Below the pieces are notes generated by a model, which searched no databases, had not been told where the DNA came from, and was given only the letters and a program-made list of their open reading frames with translations. From contig CM043951.1 in assembly GCA_014529385.2 (NCBI GenBank), forward strand, positions 109,034,469-109,098,468: 64,000 nt of DNA, in the 5' to 3' direction. Below, in pieces: positions 45,713-57,811 of the stretch. The stretch is from Adiantum capillus-veneris (taxonomy: Eukaryota; Streptophyta; Polypodiopsida; Polypodiales; Pteridaceae). Position numbers and translations under genes: made by a program. Within the stretch, counting starts at the first letter, position 1; each line of letters opens with the position of its first letter.

Positions 45713-48700
45713 CTACTGAGATCCATCTGACTGACTCCCCTCATATCTCTCACACTCTGAAGGAGTCGGAGTAAGTCGCCTAGTAGTAGAAGTAAGCTCT
45801 GCAACACTGCGTCTAGGCCTACGTGCTCGAGTAGCTCTCTCAGGACGAGCACTAGTAGTAGCAACCGTGGACTCCCCACGCCGGCGACGTGTAGTCGAAC
45901 GAGTCTGTTGTGAGAACCTCATCATGTCCTCACGGATGAAATCATACACATCGTCCTCAGGTGTATGTGGCTGGAGATGTGAGATGTCGGCTGCCTCAAC
46001 TACAATCTGTCGATGATCCACTTGCTTTGGTAGCCAACTGACAGGGCCGGCACTATCCAATCCGCCCGCCTTCTCCAATACCCGAAGATTGGCATTAACA
46101 AATGCCAACCTATCAAGCTGGGGAGTATTGAGCCTACAAAAAAGTTAAGACACCACAAGTTAGGCAAAATGCATAAACTAGTCACTGCAATGAACGTATG
46201 ACCAAAGCTAAATTCTCATTGAGAAGCTCACCTATTTCGATCTTTTGTATGTATGTCCCCCATTATGCTCCATAGCCTCTACGCACCGGATGAGCTCACC
46301 TCTTGGGAGAGGACCCGCAAAGCCAAAGACTGCAACATGGGTGTCAAACCCCCAAATTTTTCCCACCATGAAACTGGAAGTGCTTGGTTTTCAACATCTT
46401 TGGCAATTGCACGAGAAAAATTTCCCCTGCCACCTATATGTATAATTTCTCACAAGAATCAAGACACAATTTGCAAGCTCTAAAGACTTTAGAATATGCT
46501 ATTTATGATTGTGCTTTAAGACCTTATACGTATAGACTTTAGAGATCTTTACCTCTATACTCCAAAAGATCCTCTTCTAGTCAATTTTGCGCATGACCAT
46601 TGTTTAGATAGATTCTCTCCACATATTCATTCCATCCGGTCAAAAGCACACGATCGGATCTCTGAGTCTCACTTCTCCAAGCCGGATGTAGCATGTGGGC
46701 TACACAATGTATAGGACGGCGAAACCAATTCCATCGTACATCAAATATGTCAAGCATGATGCTTACTCTACATGTCACAAGTTCACATAATCACGTAAAC
46801 TACGATATGTGTAATCATGTAATGCCATAAGAGTTAAGAGTCTAAGACTTGAAAGAAAGATAAATATTTCAAAAACCTTACCTGTCTGAGCTCAATGACG
46901 TGCAATCACGTATGGCTACCCTCAACTTTGTCATGAACTCGTAGAGGAGACCGAGGGTGGATCCCTCACTATCACACAAGCGTAAAACGCTACCTATCGG
47001 CTGAAGAGCTGCTTGAAGGCCATCAATCTCCCTCCAAAACGTGTTGTTGCAAATCACCCCATCAAGGATCGCCACAGCAGCAGGAGTGGTGGAGTCTGGC
47101 CAATTTAACCACCTTTCATCTACCACCATACGACGCAAGTCATCTTTGCATTTCATCAAGCTGTACATAAAACAATGTATATTTGAGCTTCACATAAGTC
47201 TAAAAAATGTGCATTCAAAGAATAGGAAACCTTTGAGAAGCTCACCGGCACAAGACAATAAAGATGTAGCAAAATTGGGTCTTTGCCGGCTTCTTGAGAG
47301 CCCATTTGCAATGGGCAGTGAACAACCCTAGAGCAAATGATTTTCGATGAATGAAGTTGATAAGCTGTAGAGCTTTATCAACTAGTGTAGTCACCCATGG
47401 TAGTGCACCAATATCTTCCATCATAAGATCAATGGAGTGTGCTGCACAAGGACTCCATACTATGTGTGGATATGCAGCTTCGACCATTTCGCCCATAAGC
47501 TTGCAATTGCTTGCATTTTCTGTCACCACTTGCACCACATGTTGTGGCCCAACCTCCTCGATAGCATCTCGAATGTGCTGAAAAATAAGCTCTCCTGCAC
47601 ATTTGGCATTCGAATCTTGTAAGTTGTAACTTGTAAGAAACACTTCACTTTGATTTCCAAGAGACAAGAAATAAGGATAAGAAACATACCAGTGATTCGT
47701 ATGCCAGCTCCAAACACATCAATGGCTCTCAAAAATGTTTTGCCGGTACAACAAGAGACGAGGATGTTGAGTAAGTGACGCTTTCGCACATCTTTCCAAC
47801 CATCCGATATGATAGTGCAGCCATATACTGCCCAAGAATCTCTATGACCTTGCAATTGCTCATGAACCATGTCTACTTGACGTGTCAATCTGCTAGTGCG
47901 AAGTGCCTCGGATCCGGCAGGAGTAATTGGTGCTCCCGCAGCTGCAGCCATTGAGACGGCATTCACAAATCTTTTGTAGGCCCCTGTGCGTGCAGCATGG
48001 AATGCAATGTTGCATTGGTAAAAAAAAACGCTCCTCGGCAATCTCCGCTGCCTTCTTCAAGCTAGGAGCCCAAACATCATGCAAAGTAGAAGAGCGCCCA
48101 GAAGTGCGAGCCCTCTTCTTATGCGTACCTACTCCAAGTTGTCCCACTTCGGGTTGGGAAGGAGCTACCTGTGTAGCGCTAATAGAAGGAGCATCATGAC
48201 TAGTATCCACGTCTTGAGTGCTAGCTTCTGTAGCATCTCCTGCATTGCTATCTTCCACACTAGCAGTAACATTTGGAGCACGACAGGTGGAAGAGAAATT
48301 TGTAGTCGAGGCTTGTGGAGTACTAGATGTAGTAGGGATATTTGAAGTTGAGGCTCGTGGAGTACTAGAAGTAGCACCCACCATAGGCAAAGGAGGGTTT
48401 TGAGCAGCCAATTTACCTTTTTCATCTTGGACTTTCTTTAATAGGGCCTCTTCACCTATTGGGGACTCGAGAGAGGGCATGCCGCATGACAAGACTGATG
48501 TACTTCGCCCGCTCACCCCCAAAAGAAAGCCACAACTCTTCGGAGACAGATTTGTATGCATCTCTCCCTTTGCTTCCGATCCAAGCGTAATGGGCTTTCA
48601 AGAGGGTCACACCTCCTGTGAGCACATCCCCACACAGCTTACATACAACCCTGCGAGAGCTAGATTTGTGATATTTGGAAATGAAAACTGTAGACTCCCA

Positions 48701-48745
48701 TGGATCCCTCTCAATTACTGGCTGCCTGATTTGTCCTCTCACCAT
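45713..48745 (-). pseudogene. hAT transposase, six exons, inactivated
   Basis: Exons by GT-AG and frame: 48745-47690, 47615-47246, 47160-46882, 46767-46553, 46433-46232, 46133-45713. Exon 1 has a BED zinc finger (CKLCGDVLTGGVTLLKAH), a Ser/Thr-rich linker and DUF659 (IISDGWKDVRKRHLLNILV, with the first catalytic Asp). Exon 2 has VVTENASNCK, where the family has TDNASN, so the second Asp is Glu, then WSPCAAHSIDLMMEDIG. Exon 5 has the dimerisation domain (WWEKFGGLTPMLQSLALRVLS), with a TAG at 46279-46281 in place of the conserved Glu of the C-E-R-x-W box. Exon 6 completes the RNRLNTPQLDRLAFV block. Other breaks are frameshifts near 48490 and in an A run at 48021-48029, and a TGA near 46584. The domain order is complete. 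It would cut and rejoin DNA at the terminal repeats. Confidence 0.88.
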
Positions 48746-48907
48746 GATCGAAGATCCTCAGCCCTGCAAATTTTGAAACATGTAACAGTGAACACATGTG
48801 AAAATTGACCGCAAAAATCTTCGAGAAAATTGACCGGAGTCGGGACGTGAGTCACGAGTGACCACTGACTCGTGAGTCTTCACAATTTATAAATGATAAT
48901 TTGATAA

Positions 48908-48950
<43 letters not shown>

Positions 48951-49031
48951 AACAGCCAACAGACAAATTGACAATTGAATTGTCAATTTGTCTGTTGGCT
49001 GTTGTGTGTGTGTGAGAGAGAGAGAGAGAGA
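48908..49031. repeat. Long hairpin with CT/CA and GT/GA outer arms, inside the hAT
   Basis: The core arms 48950-48976 and 48978-49004 are exact 27-base complements around the single base 48977 (caacagccaacagac... / ...gtctgttggctgttg). Outside the core, CA then CT runs on the left face GT then GA runs on the right, of unequal length. It lies between the transposase start and the right terminal repeat. Confidence 0.92.
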
Positions 49032-49415
49032 TCAATTGCCAATTCCTTAGTACACTGTACTTACCTCGCAAGCTTGAAGGCTGAAGCTGCAACTCCCAGC
49101 CGGTAGCACCGTAGCTCTACCTCTGGCCCTCTGCGTTCTCTCGCTTGCAACTTGCCCACGACGCGTCAGCGAGTCAACAGAGTCAGGAGTCGCGTTAAAT
49201 TTCAAAGGCTATAGCCTAAGGTTAAAGGCTCACATTTGCAGCCGCAGGGGAAAAAAAACCAGGCAAAAATCTGCCCGTCCCCCAGGTTGTGAAAAACACC
49301 CCCAAATTTTTTAAAACGTTTCAGAGGCGGCGTTTCACCCAGCGACTGAAACGTTTTGGGCGTTTCAGGCGTTTCGCGTTTCATGCCAGCTGGAACGCGT
49401 TTCGCGGTTTCGCTG

Positions 49416-49971
49416 GGCAGAAGTGTGGCCTTGGTAGATTTGGTAGTACTCTTTCCTGCCACTGCCATGTTCTCCTCGTAGATGTCAATAGACTCATCCT
49501 CAATTTTTGAAGCTGGAAGCTGAAGATTGTATATTCTCCACTTGTTAACATGGCCCTCATAATAGCCCTTCTCTCAAATATCATGCAAGTACTGCACCGC
49601 AAACTCGGCCCAATTGAACCTAATGGCTGTCCCGCTTGCAATCACGGCAGGAGTGAATTATTTTACGAAACCCTTTGCAAATGCAGAGGAAATTTCCATG
49701 TTGGTTGGGGCCTTCTGGTATACACTGTAGTGCAGTTTCATCATCAATTCATACATTTTGGTGCGGATGGTACTACATTTGATGCGGTACTGGCTGGGAT
49801 CCTTTGTTTGTTTGAACACATTGAACCATTCGGGATCAGTGACATGCTCCCACCTAACCATTTTGGGATATAAACCCTCCATGGAAAGGCCATAAGCAGC
49901 ATTGAACTCTTCCAAAGTTTTACATAATTTGTCGTGCATGGGGATCATGACCTTCGGAGCTTTGCATCGGC
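49416..49971 (-). pseudogene. Middle exon of the unrecognised gene, 5' of the hAT
   Basis: After a tgtgcag acceptor at 49972-49978 the frame reads CKAPKVMIPMHDKLCKTLEEF, MVRWEHVTDPEWFNVFKQ, STIRTKMYELMMKLHYSVY, AKGFVK, then TAA (49658-49660), FTPAVIASGTAIRFNWAEF, then TGA (49574-49576), GHVNKWRIYNLQLPASKIE, and enters the hAT target at 49423. It is protein-like across both stops, so they are nonsense mutations in a once-coding exon. I recognise no family. Confidence 0.5.
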
Positions 49972-49984
49972 CTGCACACATCAA

Positions 49985-50175
49985 AGGGAAATGTACTCAA
50001 CTGTATTGTATCTAGCAAAGGGAAATGTGCTTAACTATATTGCATGGAACTGTGCTCAACTGTATTACTCAAATGTGCATGGAAATGTGCTCAACTGTAT
50101 TGCTCAAATGTATTGCATGAAAATGTACTCCACTGTATTGCATGGAAATGTGCTCAACTGTATTGCATGAAGCTT
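49985..50175. repeat. Minisatellite of about 25-bp units
   Basis: Seven or eight imperfect repeats of gcatggaaatgtgctcaactgtatt. It lies in what would be an intron of the split gene. Confidence 0.85.
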
Positions 50176-50207
50176 CTTGTGGTAGAAGTGAAAACACACA
50201 GAACCCG

Positions 50208-50312
<105 letters not shown>

Positions 50313-50385
50313 ACCCGAGTCATGCTTCTCCACCTTGACTGTCGAGTACCGGAGTCATGCTTCTCCACCTTGACTGTCTGCTTGA

Positions 50386-50620
50386 AATGGGACATTAGGG
50401 AATCGTGAGACGAAGATAGCTTTGCCCTTTTGCAGGGAGATGGAGAAGCAGAAGGGGTTTTGCGTTTTCTGTGTATAAGATAGGTAGTCGGCTCTTTGGA
50501 GCTCTTTTCTTCGAACTCCGAGCTCCCTTCCTGCTTAGCAGCTACTGCTGACTGCTGAGGAGAACGCAAATGCCTTCCATGCGCTGCCTTGTTGCAGACT
50601 CCACACTGCTCCTACCCTTT
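50386..50620 (-). pseudogene. Probable first exon of the split gene
   Basis: Minus-strand frame: CGVCNKAAHGRHLRSPQQ, EGSSEFEEKSSKEPTTYL, RKRKTPSASPSPCKRAK and SHDSLMSHFKQTVKVEKHD. It is basic and Ser-rich with a CxxC...HxxxH-like start that could bind zinc, and looks like a nuclear protein end. No ATG exists in this frame; an ATG at about 50630 is in another frame (MKRKGRSSVESATRQRMEG), which suggests one frameshift. Confidence 0.4.
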
Positions 50621-50639
50621 CGCTTCATCACTTCCCCAC

Positions 50640-50971
50640 TCTCTCCTCTGTAACGCCCATGGGTGCCAACAAACAGCTTCAAAGACTAAATTCAATAGGC
50701 CACCACTTTTGATTATTCTATTGTACTTTTTGAGGATTTAAATATGATTACTAATATAGTGACTTACATGCCTAAACTTATGCTAACTAGGTATGCTTGT
50801 TCATATATGTGAACTAGCATAAAAAGCGTAGCACGTTAACATGCTTCTACCCCTATGCATTCTTACTGAAAAATTATATCCAATCTTTAGGTATGGAAGT
50901 TTGGCACAGGGTGAGAGCAAGCGAGCAAGAACTCGGCGAGGGTGTATGAAGGCTGCCGGAGCGAGGGCTTG

Positions 50972-50973
<2 letters not shown>
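50640..50973. other. Unassigned stretch
   Basis: No gene or repeat boundary recognised. Confidence 0.3.

Positions 50974-51065
<92 letters not shown>
50974..51065. repeat. (GA)n microsatellite, about 92 bp
   Basis: Uninterrupted GA run immediately before the left end of the first palindrome. Confidence 0.97.
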
Positions 51066-51067
<2 letters not shown>

Positions 51068-51885
51068 AATTGATCACATGCGGGAGTCACTCTTCCGTCG
51101 ATAGAGAGAGATATGCTACTGAACGTAATACATAGGTTGAAGGGCATGCATGGTTATATCATTGTCTTCATTTTTTCAAACCTATTTATTTCTTTCATTT
51201 CGTTCGACATTAAGTTGCTTTATCTAATCAAGCTTTGTGTTCTTTTGCTTGTATTGTCTTTCGGACGGAGACTTGTAGACAATGTATGTTGTAGAGATAT
51301 GTACGAAATTGTGTATAGCCTTGAGGATGTCCCAAAGGTATTACATTCATACAGATAGCTTTGGCACATAAGAGCTAGCTCGCCGCCTCTATGTGCTCAC
51401 TATAAAGACAGTATTAGAATGGACTAAGTTTTATTTTTTTGTAATGTTAGCTTATAATTTTTTGTATGCAAGTGGACACAACTTGGCGAGAACCAACCTT
51501 TGCCTACGAGATTTATATGTTCAGACAAGCCACAAAAAATGCAAAATAAAAGGTATTCTTTATAAAACTGTCTTATGTATTTTGGTTTTTGTTAGAATGG
51601 GCGATTTTTTTTCTCGCAAAATTTCTAGCTCAGACCAACGTGAATCCTCTACAGTCTCCTCTGTGAAGCAAAGATGCTTCCACAGCAGCGTCTGAACTGA
51701 GCCTTGGTAGAAGTGTATAATGTTTAGATGTACAGTGTTTTGAAAATTCCTGCTTGTAGACAGGGTCAAAAAGGCTTTCTTTCTTTGTACCATGGCCCCC
51801 GTCCGTGGGGCATGCAAATTTTCTCTTTGCTCATTTCTTTTTTTAATTTTCAAGTAGTCTCGATAAGTGTTAGATGCATACCAAA

Positions 51886-51924
<39 letters not shown>

Positions 51925-52724
51925 TTATTTTGTTATCTGCAAAAATCGTCGTTGAGAAAATCGCCCAAACAGTTGATGTATGATTACTACAGTGGTTGAG
52001 AGAAAGAAAGCCATTTTGACCTTGTTTACAAATAAGAATCTTCCAACCACTGTATATATAAACAGTATACACTTCTACTAAGGCTCGGTATAGATGTTGC
52101 GGTCGAAGCACTTTTACTTCACAGAGGAGTCTGCACAGAATCCGTGCTGGTCTGAGCTAGAAATTTTGCAAAAGAAAAAACCGTCCATTCCAATAAAAAC
52201 TAAAATATATTAAATAGTTTTATAAAGAAACCTCTTCTTCTGCCTTTTCTTATTCTTGTCTGAATATACGAAATCTCGTCTCCAAAGGTTAGTTCTCGCA
52301 AAGTTGTGTCGACCTGCATACAAATAATTATAAGCTAACATTGCAAGAAAATAAAACTTAGTACATTCTAATACTTTGTCTCTTATAGTGAGCATATAGA
52401 GGCGGCCAACCAGCTCCTATGTGCCAGAGCTATCTGTATGCATGTAATAACTTTGGGACATCCTCAAGACAATACACAATCCCGTATGTATCTTTACAAC
52501 ATACACTATCTGTAAGTTTCCGTCCGAATGAAACCACAAGCAAAAAACACAAAGCTTGATTAGATAAAGCAACTTTAATGTCGAACCAAACCATAGAAAT
52601 AAATAGGTTTAATGAAATAAAGATGATGATCTGACCATGAGTGCCTTCAACCTGTGTATTGCGTTCAGGAGCACATCTCTCTCTGCCGACAAAAGAGTGT
52701 CACTCTTGCCTACGATTAGTTAAT
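51066..52724. repeat. Palindrome unit P1 (arms of about 0.8 kb)
   Basis: The left arm 51066-51887 reads ctaattgatc...gagtcactcttccgtcga, ...cgacattaa.gttgctttat, ...gatgtcccaaaggtatta. The right arm 51922-52724 is its reverse complement, from tagttaat inward. A (CT)n run at 51888-51921 is the centre. The innermost 130 bases of the two arms differ (one ends ...gatgcataccaaag, the other ...gcagataacaaaataag). There is no coding content. Confidence 0.88.
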
Positions 52725-55700
52725 CTCTCTCTCTCTCTCTCTGTTTCTCGCATTGATCTTATTTGGGTTTTTGCAGTTACCTTTGCCGACCAGATTGCCT
52801 AAAGAGCTGGTTCCATATACGAGTGATGATGAAGGGAAGATCGATAGGGTAGCTCAATATATAGCTGGTTCTGAATGAGAGTAGCGATGAAGGTTCATGA
52901 TGTCTTCATTTTCGCGTCCAATTCAATGAAAAATTTATTCTTTGCATACTTACAGATGGGACATTAGGCCTTGTATACAAATTAGCTTCACATCAGTGTA
53001 GGTGAAAAAGTTTGCAATTCTTCGATATTTGCTAAAGCCTTTGAGTTTCTAAAGGTAGGCACCTATCACCATGTTAATGTCTTTTGCTTTGCATTGTCAT
53101 TAACATTTGCTTTGCATTATGAAGTTAAACAGGATCGTAGGGCAACCGTTGCGCATTGTCAAAAGATTTCATTAGGTTCTCTCTCATTAGCGACGTGCAG
53201 GAATGGGGAGCATTGCCTAGCTTCTCGTCATTGTGGAAATCTATAGGAATTACACTTGACCTTCTCAAAAGAAAGCTTTTTACGGGCATTTTCTTGCTTC
53301 CCTCCTATTCAATCCTAATGTTGTTTTTAAGTGGTAATGTCTTTTTTTCAATCCTAGTCACTTTTCTATTGACAAATATTGTTTTGGTTATAGAAAATAT
53401 GAAGATGTCCATGACGATTTAAGAATTGCCAAAGGTGGAAAATTTCATTTGGGTTCTGTAAAATGCACTTTGTAGCTTTCACCTGTATAGTAACTTTGTG
53501 GTTTTGCATGTCCAATCTTGTTTTAGTGCACTTATGCGGCACCATTTAAAATACAATAATCTTTTTCAGGCAAGAAAAGGTTTGAGTTGTACATGCTCAA
53601 TGTTTATAAGGTAGAGAGAAGGAGAGTGATCATTTTAAATTTCCTTCGTATTTGTGTCAAATTGTGTATTATTTAGTGGCGCATGGAACTAGGGTTACCA
53701 TATATAGGTATGTTAGTGGTGTAGGGCTTTGCCTATTGATCCAATTGATGTTTTTTTAGGGGGAAGGGAGTGCTATAAAAGTGGCTTTTTAGTCACTGTC
53801 ACTTTGTGCTTATAGCCTCCTTTCATGCAAGCCTTCTAGTTCTCACTTGTGCTAGCCATGGAGCCTCTTGTTGCTTTCTCAAAATTCTATTATCGAATCC
53901 ATTACTTGGGTGACAAGGTCCATGATTTCTTGACAGGGATCCTAGTCTATATCATGATAGCTTGAGGGAAGTTTTTGTTACATTGAGGCATGCCTCATGA
54001 AGTACATTATGAAGCTTCCCATCCACATAGGCCGTTGGAGTCTCTATGACATGTTGTGCTTAATTCACAAGGGGAACCGACGTATCACACAACGCCTTGC
54101 TCCATTCGAAGGAGTCCTTTATGGGGCTTGATTCTTTGTCGGTCTCAAGCTAGAAGTGGATACAAACATGTAGAAGAGAGAGATTGGCACCGGCTTTCTA
54201 TCTCAACCATTCACCTCTTATTTTTTCATGTATATGCAAAATAGTGCCACTGAGGTTGAGCTACCCCACCTGAAAATTTATGACATCTTCAAGGATATGC
54301 ATGTGGCACCCATTGATGCAAGGGTTGCAACTATTGCTTGAGTACTTGAGTCGCATTGAGGGTGCAATCAAGGTAACATATCATGCCAAATCCACACCCC
54401 TTTACTGAAGGTGAAAGCTTGAATGCATAGCTTAGAGATAAAGGTTGCACACCTCTCTCATATTGGATGAGTTCATCTATTTCCCTGACCTTGAGAAGAC
54501 GTGCATGTTGTGCGTGGACCAGTGCTTGAGTTTTCGTGCGAGCAAGTTAGACTTTTCATTCGATACTTAGTCCAAGCCGATGAATGACGAGCTCTCGCTG
54601 CCTGAAAGTGTTTTAGAGACGGTGATTCTTGCGAATGCTCATGTCCATGTAGGAAGCAACAAGATGTGTCAAAAGCCAAGTTTAGGCAATGTAGAAGCAA
54701 CTTGTCTCATATCATGCCATTAACACCCCTGCCTCAAGTTCCTCTACTATGAGTCCTATTTTGGAAGATAGCTTGCACTTGATTTTTGATCAAGCCAAGC
54801 ATGGACACACATGCATGCATGATTGTACCACACATGGTAGAAAAAGGAAGCATAGAAACCCGCCGAGATGCCTTATAGACTCGATCTAAACTTGTCATGA
54901 ACATAGCTAACCTACACTAATGAGAAGCTAATTTGTATACAAGGCCTTATATCCCATCCATAAGTATACAAAAAATAAATTTTCATTGAATTGGACTAAA
55001 AAATGAAGATATCATGAACCTTCATTGCTACTCTCATACAAAACCAACTATACATTGTTTAGCGAGCTACCCTATTGATCTCCCCTTCATCGTCGCTCGA
55101 ATATGGAACCAACTCTTTAGGCAATCTGCTCGGCAAAGGTATCTGCAGATAGAGAGATTAACTAATCGGAGGCGAGAGTCACTCTTCCGTCGACAAAGAG
55201 AGATGTGCTCCTGAACTCAATACACAGGTTTGAAGACACGCATGGTAGGATCATTGTCTTTATTTCATTTAACCTATTTATTTCTATCATTTGGTTCGAC
55301 ATTAAAGTTGCTTTATTTAATGAAGCTTTGTGTTTTTTTGCTTGTAGTGTCTTTCGGACGGAGGCTTGCAGACAGTGTATGTTATATATAGAGATACATA
55401 CGGGATTGTGTATTGTCTTGAGGATGTCCCAAAGGTATTACATGCATACAAATAGCTCTGGCACACGGGAGTTGGCTGACTGTCTCTATGTGTTCACTAC
55501 TATAAGAGAGAAATATTTGAATGTACTAATTTTTATTTTCTTCCAATGTTAGCTTATAATTTTTTGTATGCAGGTAGACACAACTTTGCCAGACCTAACC
55601 TTTGCAGACAGATTTGTATGTTCAGACAAGCGAAAGAAAAGACAAAAGAAGAGGTATTTTTTCACTATCTTATGTATTTTGGTTTCTGTTGGAATGGACA

Positions 55701-55957
55701 ATTTTTTCTCTTGCAAAATTCTTAGCTCAGACCAGTGCAGATTCTCTACAGACTCCTCTATGAAGCAAAGGTGCTTCCACCATAACGTGTGAACGAGTCT
55801 TAGTAGAAGTGTATAATGTTTATATATACACTAATTGGAGAATTCTTCGTGTAGACAGGGTAAAAAGGACTTTCTTTCTCTCAACCACTGCATGAATCAT
55901 GCATCAACTGTTTCGGTGATCTGCTCAGTGAAGATTTCTGCAGATAACAAAATAAGA

Positions 55958-55960
<3 letters not shown>
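51930..55960. repeat. Larger inverted repeat enclosing 53006-54894
   Basis: 51930-53005 is the reverse complement of 54895-55960. For example cagatgggacattaggccttgtatacaaattagcttc near 52960 pairs with gaagctaatttgtatacaaggcctta near 54930. The arms are therefore over 1 kb, and the enclosed 1.9 kb is single-copy here. This is the layout of a long-TIR DNA element, but no target duplication or transposase was found. Confidence 0.75.
53006..54894. other. Interior between the long inverted arms
   Basis: No transposase is recognised. One stretch near 53860-54250 reads like decayed coding sequence (PLVAFSKFYYRIHYLGDKVHDFL) but stops are frequent. Possibly the remnant of the mobile element's gene. 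Confidence 0.3.
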
Positions 55961-56041
<81 letters not shown>

Positions 56042-56117
56042 TTGGTATGCGAAAAAAATCGTGCAACGACTGTTGCGATTTGCTCAACAAAGATTTCTGC
56101 AGATAACAAAATAAGGT

Positions 56118-56186
<69 letters not shown>

Positions 56187-56713
56187 TTGGTATGCATCTA
56201 ATACTTATCGAGACTACATGCAAATTAAAAATAAACTTTAGAAAAATGAGCAAACATCACATTTGCACGCCCCTCGGACTGGCGCCATGGTAGAGAGAAA
56301 GAGAGTCTTTTTGGCCTTGTCTACAAGCAAGAATTTTCCAACCACTGTACATGTACACTTCTACTAAGACTCGGTTCAGACACTGCGGTGGAAGCACCTT
56401 AGCTTCACAGAGAAGTCTGTAGAGAATTCGCATTGGTCTGAGCTAGGAATTTTGCGAGAGAAAATATGATCCATTCTAACAAAAACAAAATATACAAGAA
56501 AATTTTAAGACAAACACGTAGCCAAAATACTGGAGTTATTTAATTCTTTTTTGACTCATATGACCAAGCCGGTTATACAACAACTAAGCAGACGGGATCG
56601 ACATAGATTAAATTCTCTTTCACCACGGAAGAGACATATAAAGAGTACAATGAGCCAGACTTTTAGCCCGTCAAGATAACCAAATTTTCCTTGCGAATTA
56701 TAGAGGCACATGT
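55465..56713. repeat. Palindrome P2/P3, left arm
   Basis: This arm is the reverse complement of 56730-57811 followed by 61360-61497. It includes two (GA)n runs (55966-56038 and 56119-56183) that face two (CT)n runs (57265-57313 and 57396-57452), and at its inner end a Copia fragment in minus orientation (56515-56713). Confidence 0.85.
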
Positions 56714-56925
56714 GAGATGGCTGGCCTTGTTATCGATAATTTGCAAGAAAAATTTGGTTATCTTGAAAGGCTAAAAGTATGGCTCATTGTACTCTTTATA
56801 TGTCTCTTCTATGAAAAAAAACTAAATCTATGTTGCCGATCTCGTCTGCTGAGTTGTTGCATAACCGGCTTGGTCATATGAGTCAAAAAAGAATCAAACA
56901 ACTCCAACGTTTTGGCCACGTATCT
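56515..56925. pseudogene. Inverted pair of Copia pre-integrase fragments
   Basis: 56730-56925 (plus) reads ELLHNRLGHMSQKRIKQLQRF, the Ty1/Copia gag-pre-integrase signature (LxHxRLGHMS). 56515-56713 carries the same sequence in minus orientation (LYNRLGHMSQKRIK). The pair lies exactly at the centre of the P2/P3 palindrome, separated by about 16 bases. Each is too short and broken to act. Confidence 0.75.
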
Positions 56926-57262
56926 ATCTTAAAATCGTCTTATATATTTTGGTTTTTGTTAGAATGGATGATATTTTCTCTCGCAAAATTCTTAGCTTAC
57001 ACCAGTGCGAATTCTCTACAGACTTCTCTGTGAAGCAAAGGTGCTTCCACCACCACGTCTCCTTGAGCCTTAGTAGAAGTGTAAAATGTTTACATGTACA
57101 GTGGTTGAAATTTCTTGCTCGTAGACAAGGCCAAAAGAAAACTTTCTTTCTCTCTACCATGGTGCTAGTCCGAGGGGCATGCAAATGTGATGTTTGCTCA
57201 TTTTTCTAAAGTCTATTTTTAATTTATACGTAGTCTCGATAAGTATTAGATGCATACCAAAG

Positions 57263-57316
<54 letters not shown>

Positions 57317-57392
57317 ACCTTATTTTGTTATCTGCATAAATATTTGTTGAGCAGATCGCAACAGTCGTTGCATGATTTTATTCGCATACCAA

Positions 57393-57455
<63 letters not shown>

Positions 57456-57811
57456 ATCTTATTTTGTTATCTGCAGAAATCTTTGCTAAGGAAATCGCCG
57501 AAACAGTTGATGCATGATTCATGCAGTGGTTCAGAGAAAGAAAGTCTTTTTGACTCTGTTTACAAGCAAGAATTTTCCAATCACTGTACGTATAAACATT
57601 ATACACTTCTACTAAGGCTCGGTTCACACGTTATGGTGGAAGCACCTTTGCTTCATAGAGGAGTCTGCAAAGAATCCGCGTTGGTTTGAGCTAAGAATTT
57701 TGCGAGAGAAAAAATCGCACATTCCAACAAAAAGCAAAATACATAAGATAGTGAAAGAATACCTCTTGTCTTTTCTTTCGCTTGTCTTAACATACAAATC
57801 TCGTCTGCAAA
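56730..57811. repeat. Palindrome P2/P3, right arm, first part
   Basis: Mirror of the left arm. It breaks at 57811, inside the sequence tctgcaaa, where element G begins, and continues at 61360. Confidence 0.85.

Larger units (their letters stand above)
45036..49415 (-). mobile_element. hAT DNA transposon, 4380 bp, with terminal repeats
   Basis: The left end TAGCGTAACCGTGAAACG and the reverse complement of the right end, CAGCGAAACCGCGAAACG, match at 15 of 18 bases. Subterminal regions on both sides repeat GAAACG/CGTTTC many times. It is flanked by an 8-bp duplication. It contains a six-exon transposase gene on the minus strand and a 120-bp perfect-type hairpin near the right end. The transposase is inactivated, so this copy could move only with help from elsewhere. 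Confidence 0.93.

Noticed and set aside
45036-49423. Source of the 372-bp MITE at 23420
   Set aside because: Terminal sequences (TAGCGTAACCG/CAGCGAAACCG versus CAAGGTGGAA) do not match, so this hAT is not its evident autonomous partner.
49985-50175. CRISPR-like array
   Set aside because: The 25-bp units follow one another without spacers. It is a minisatellite in plant nuclear DNA.
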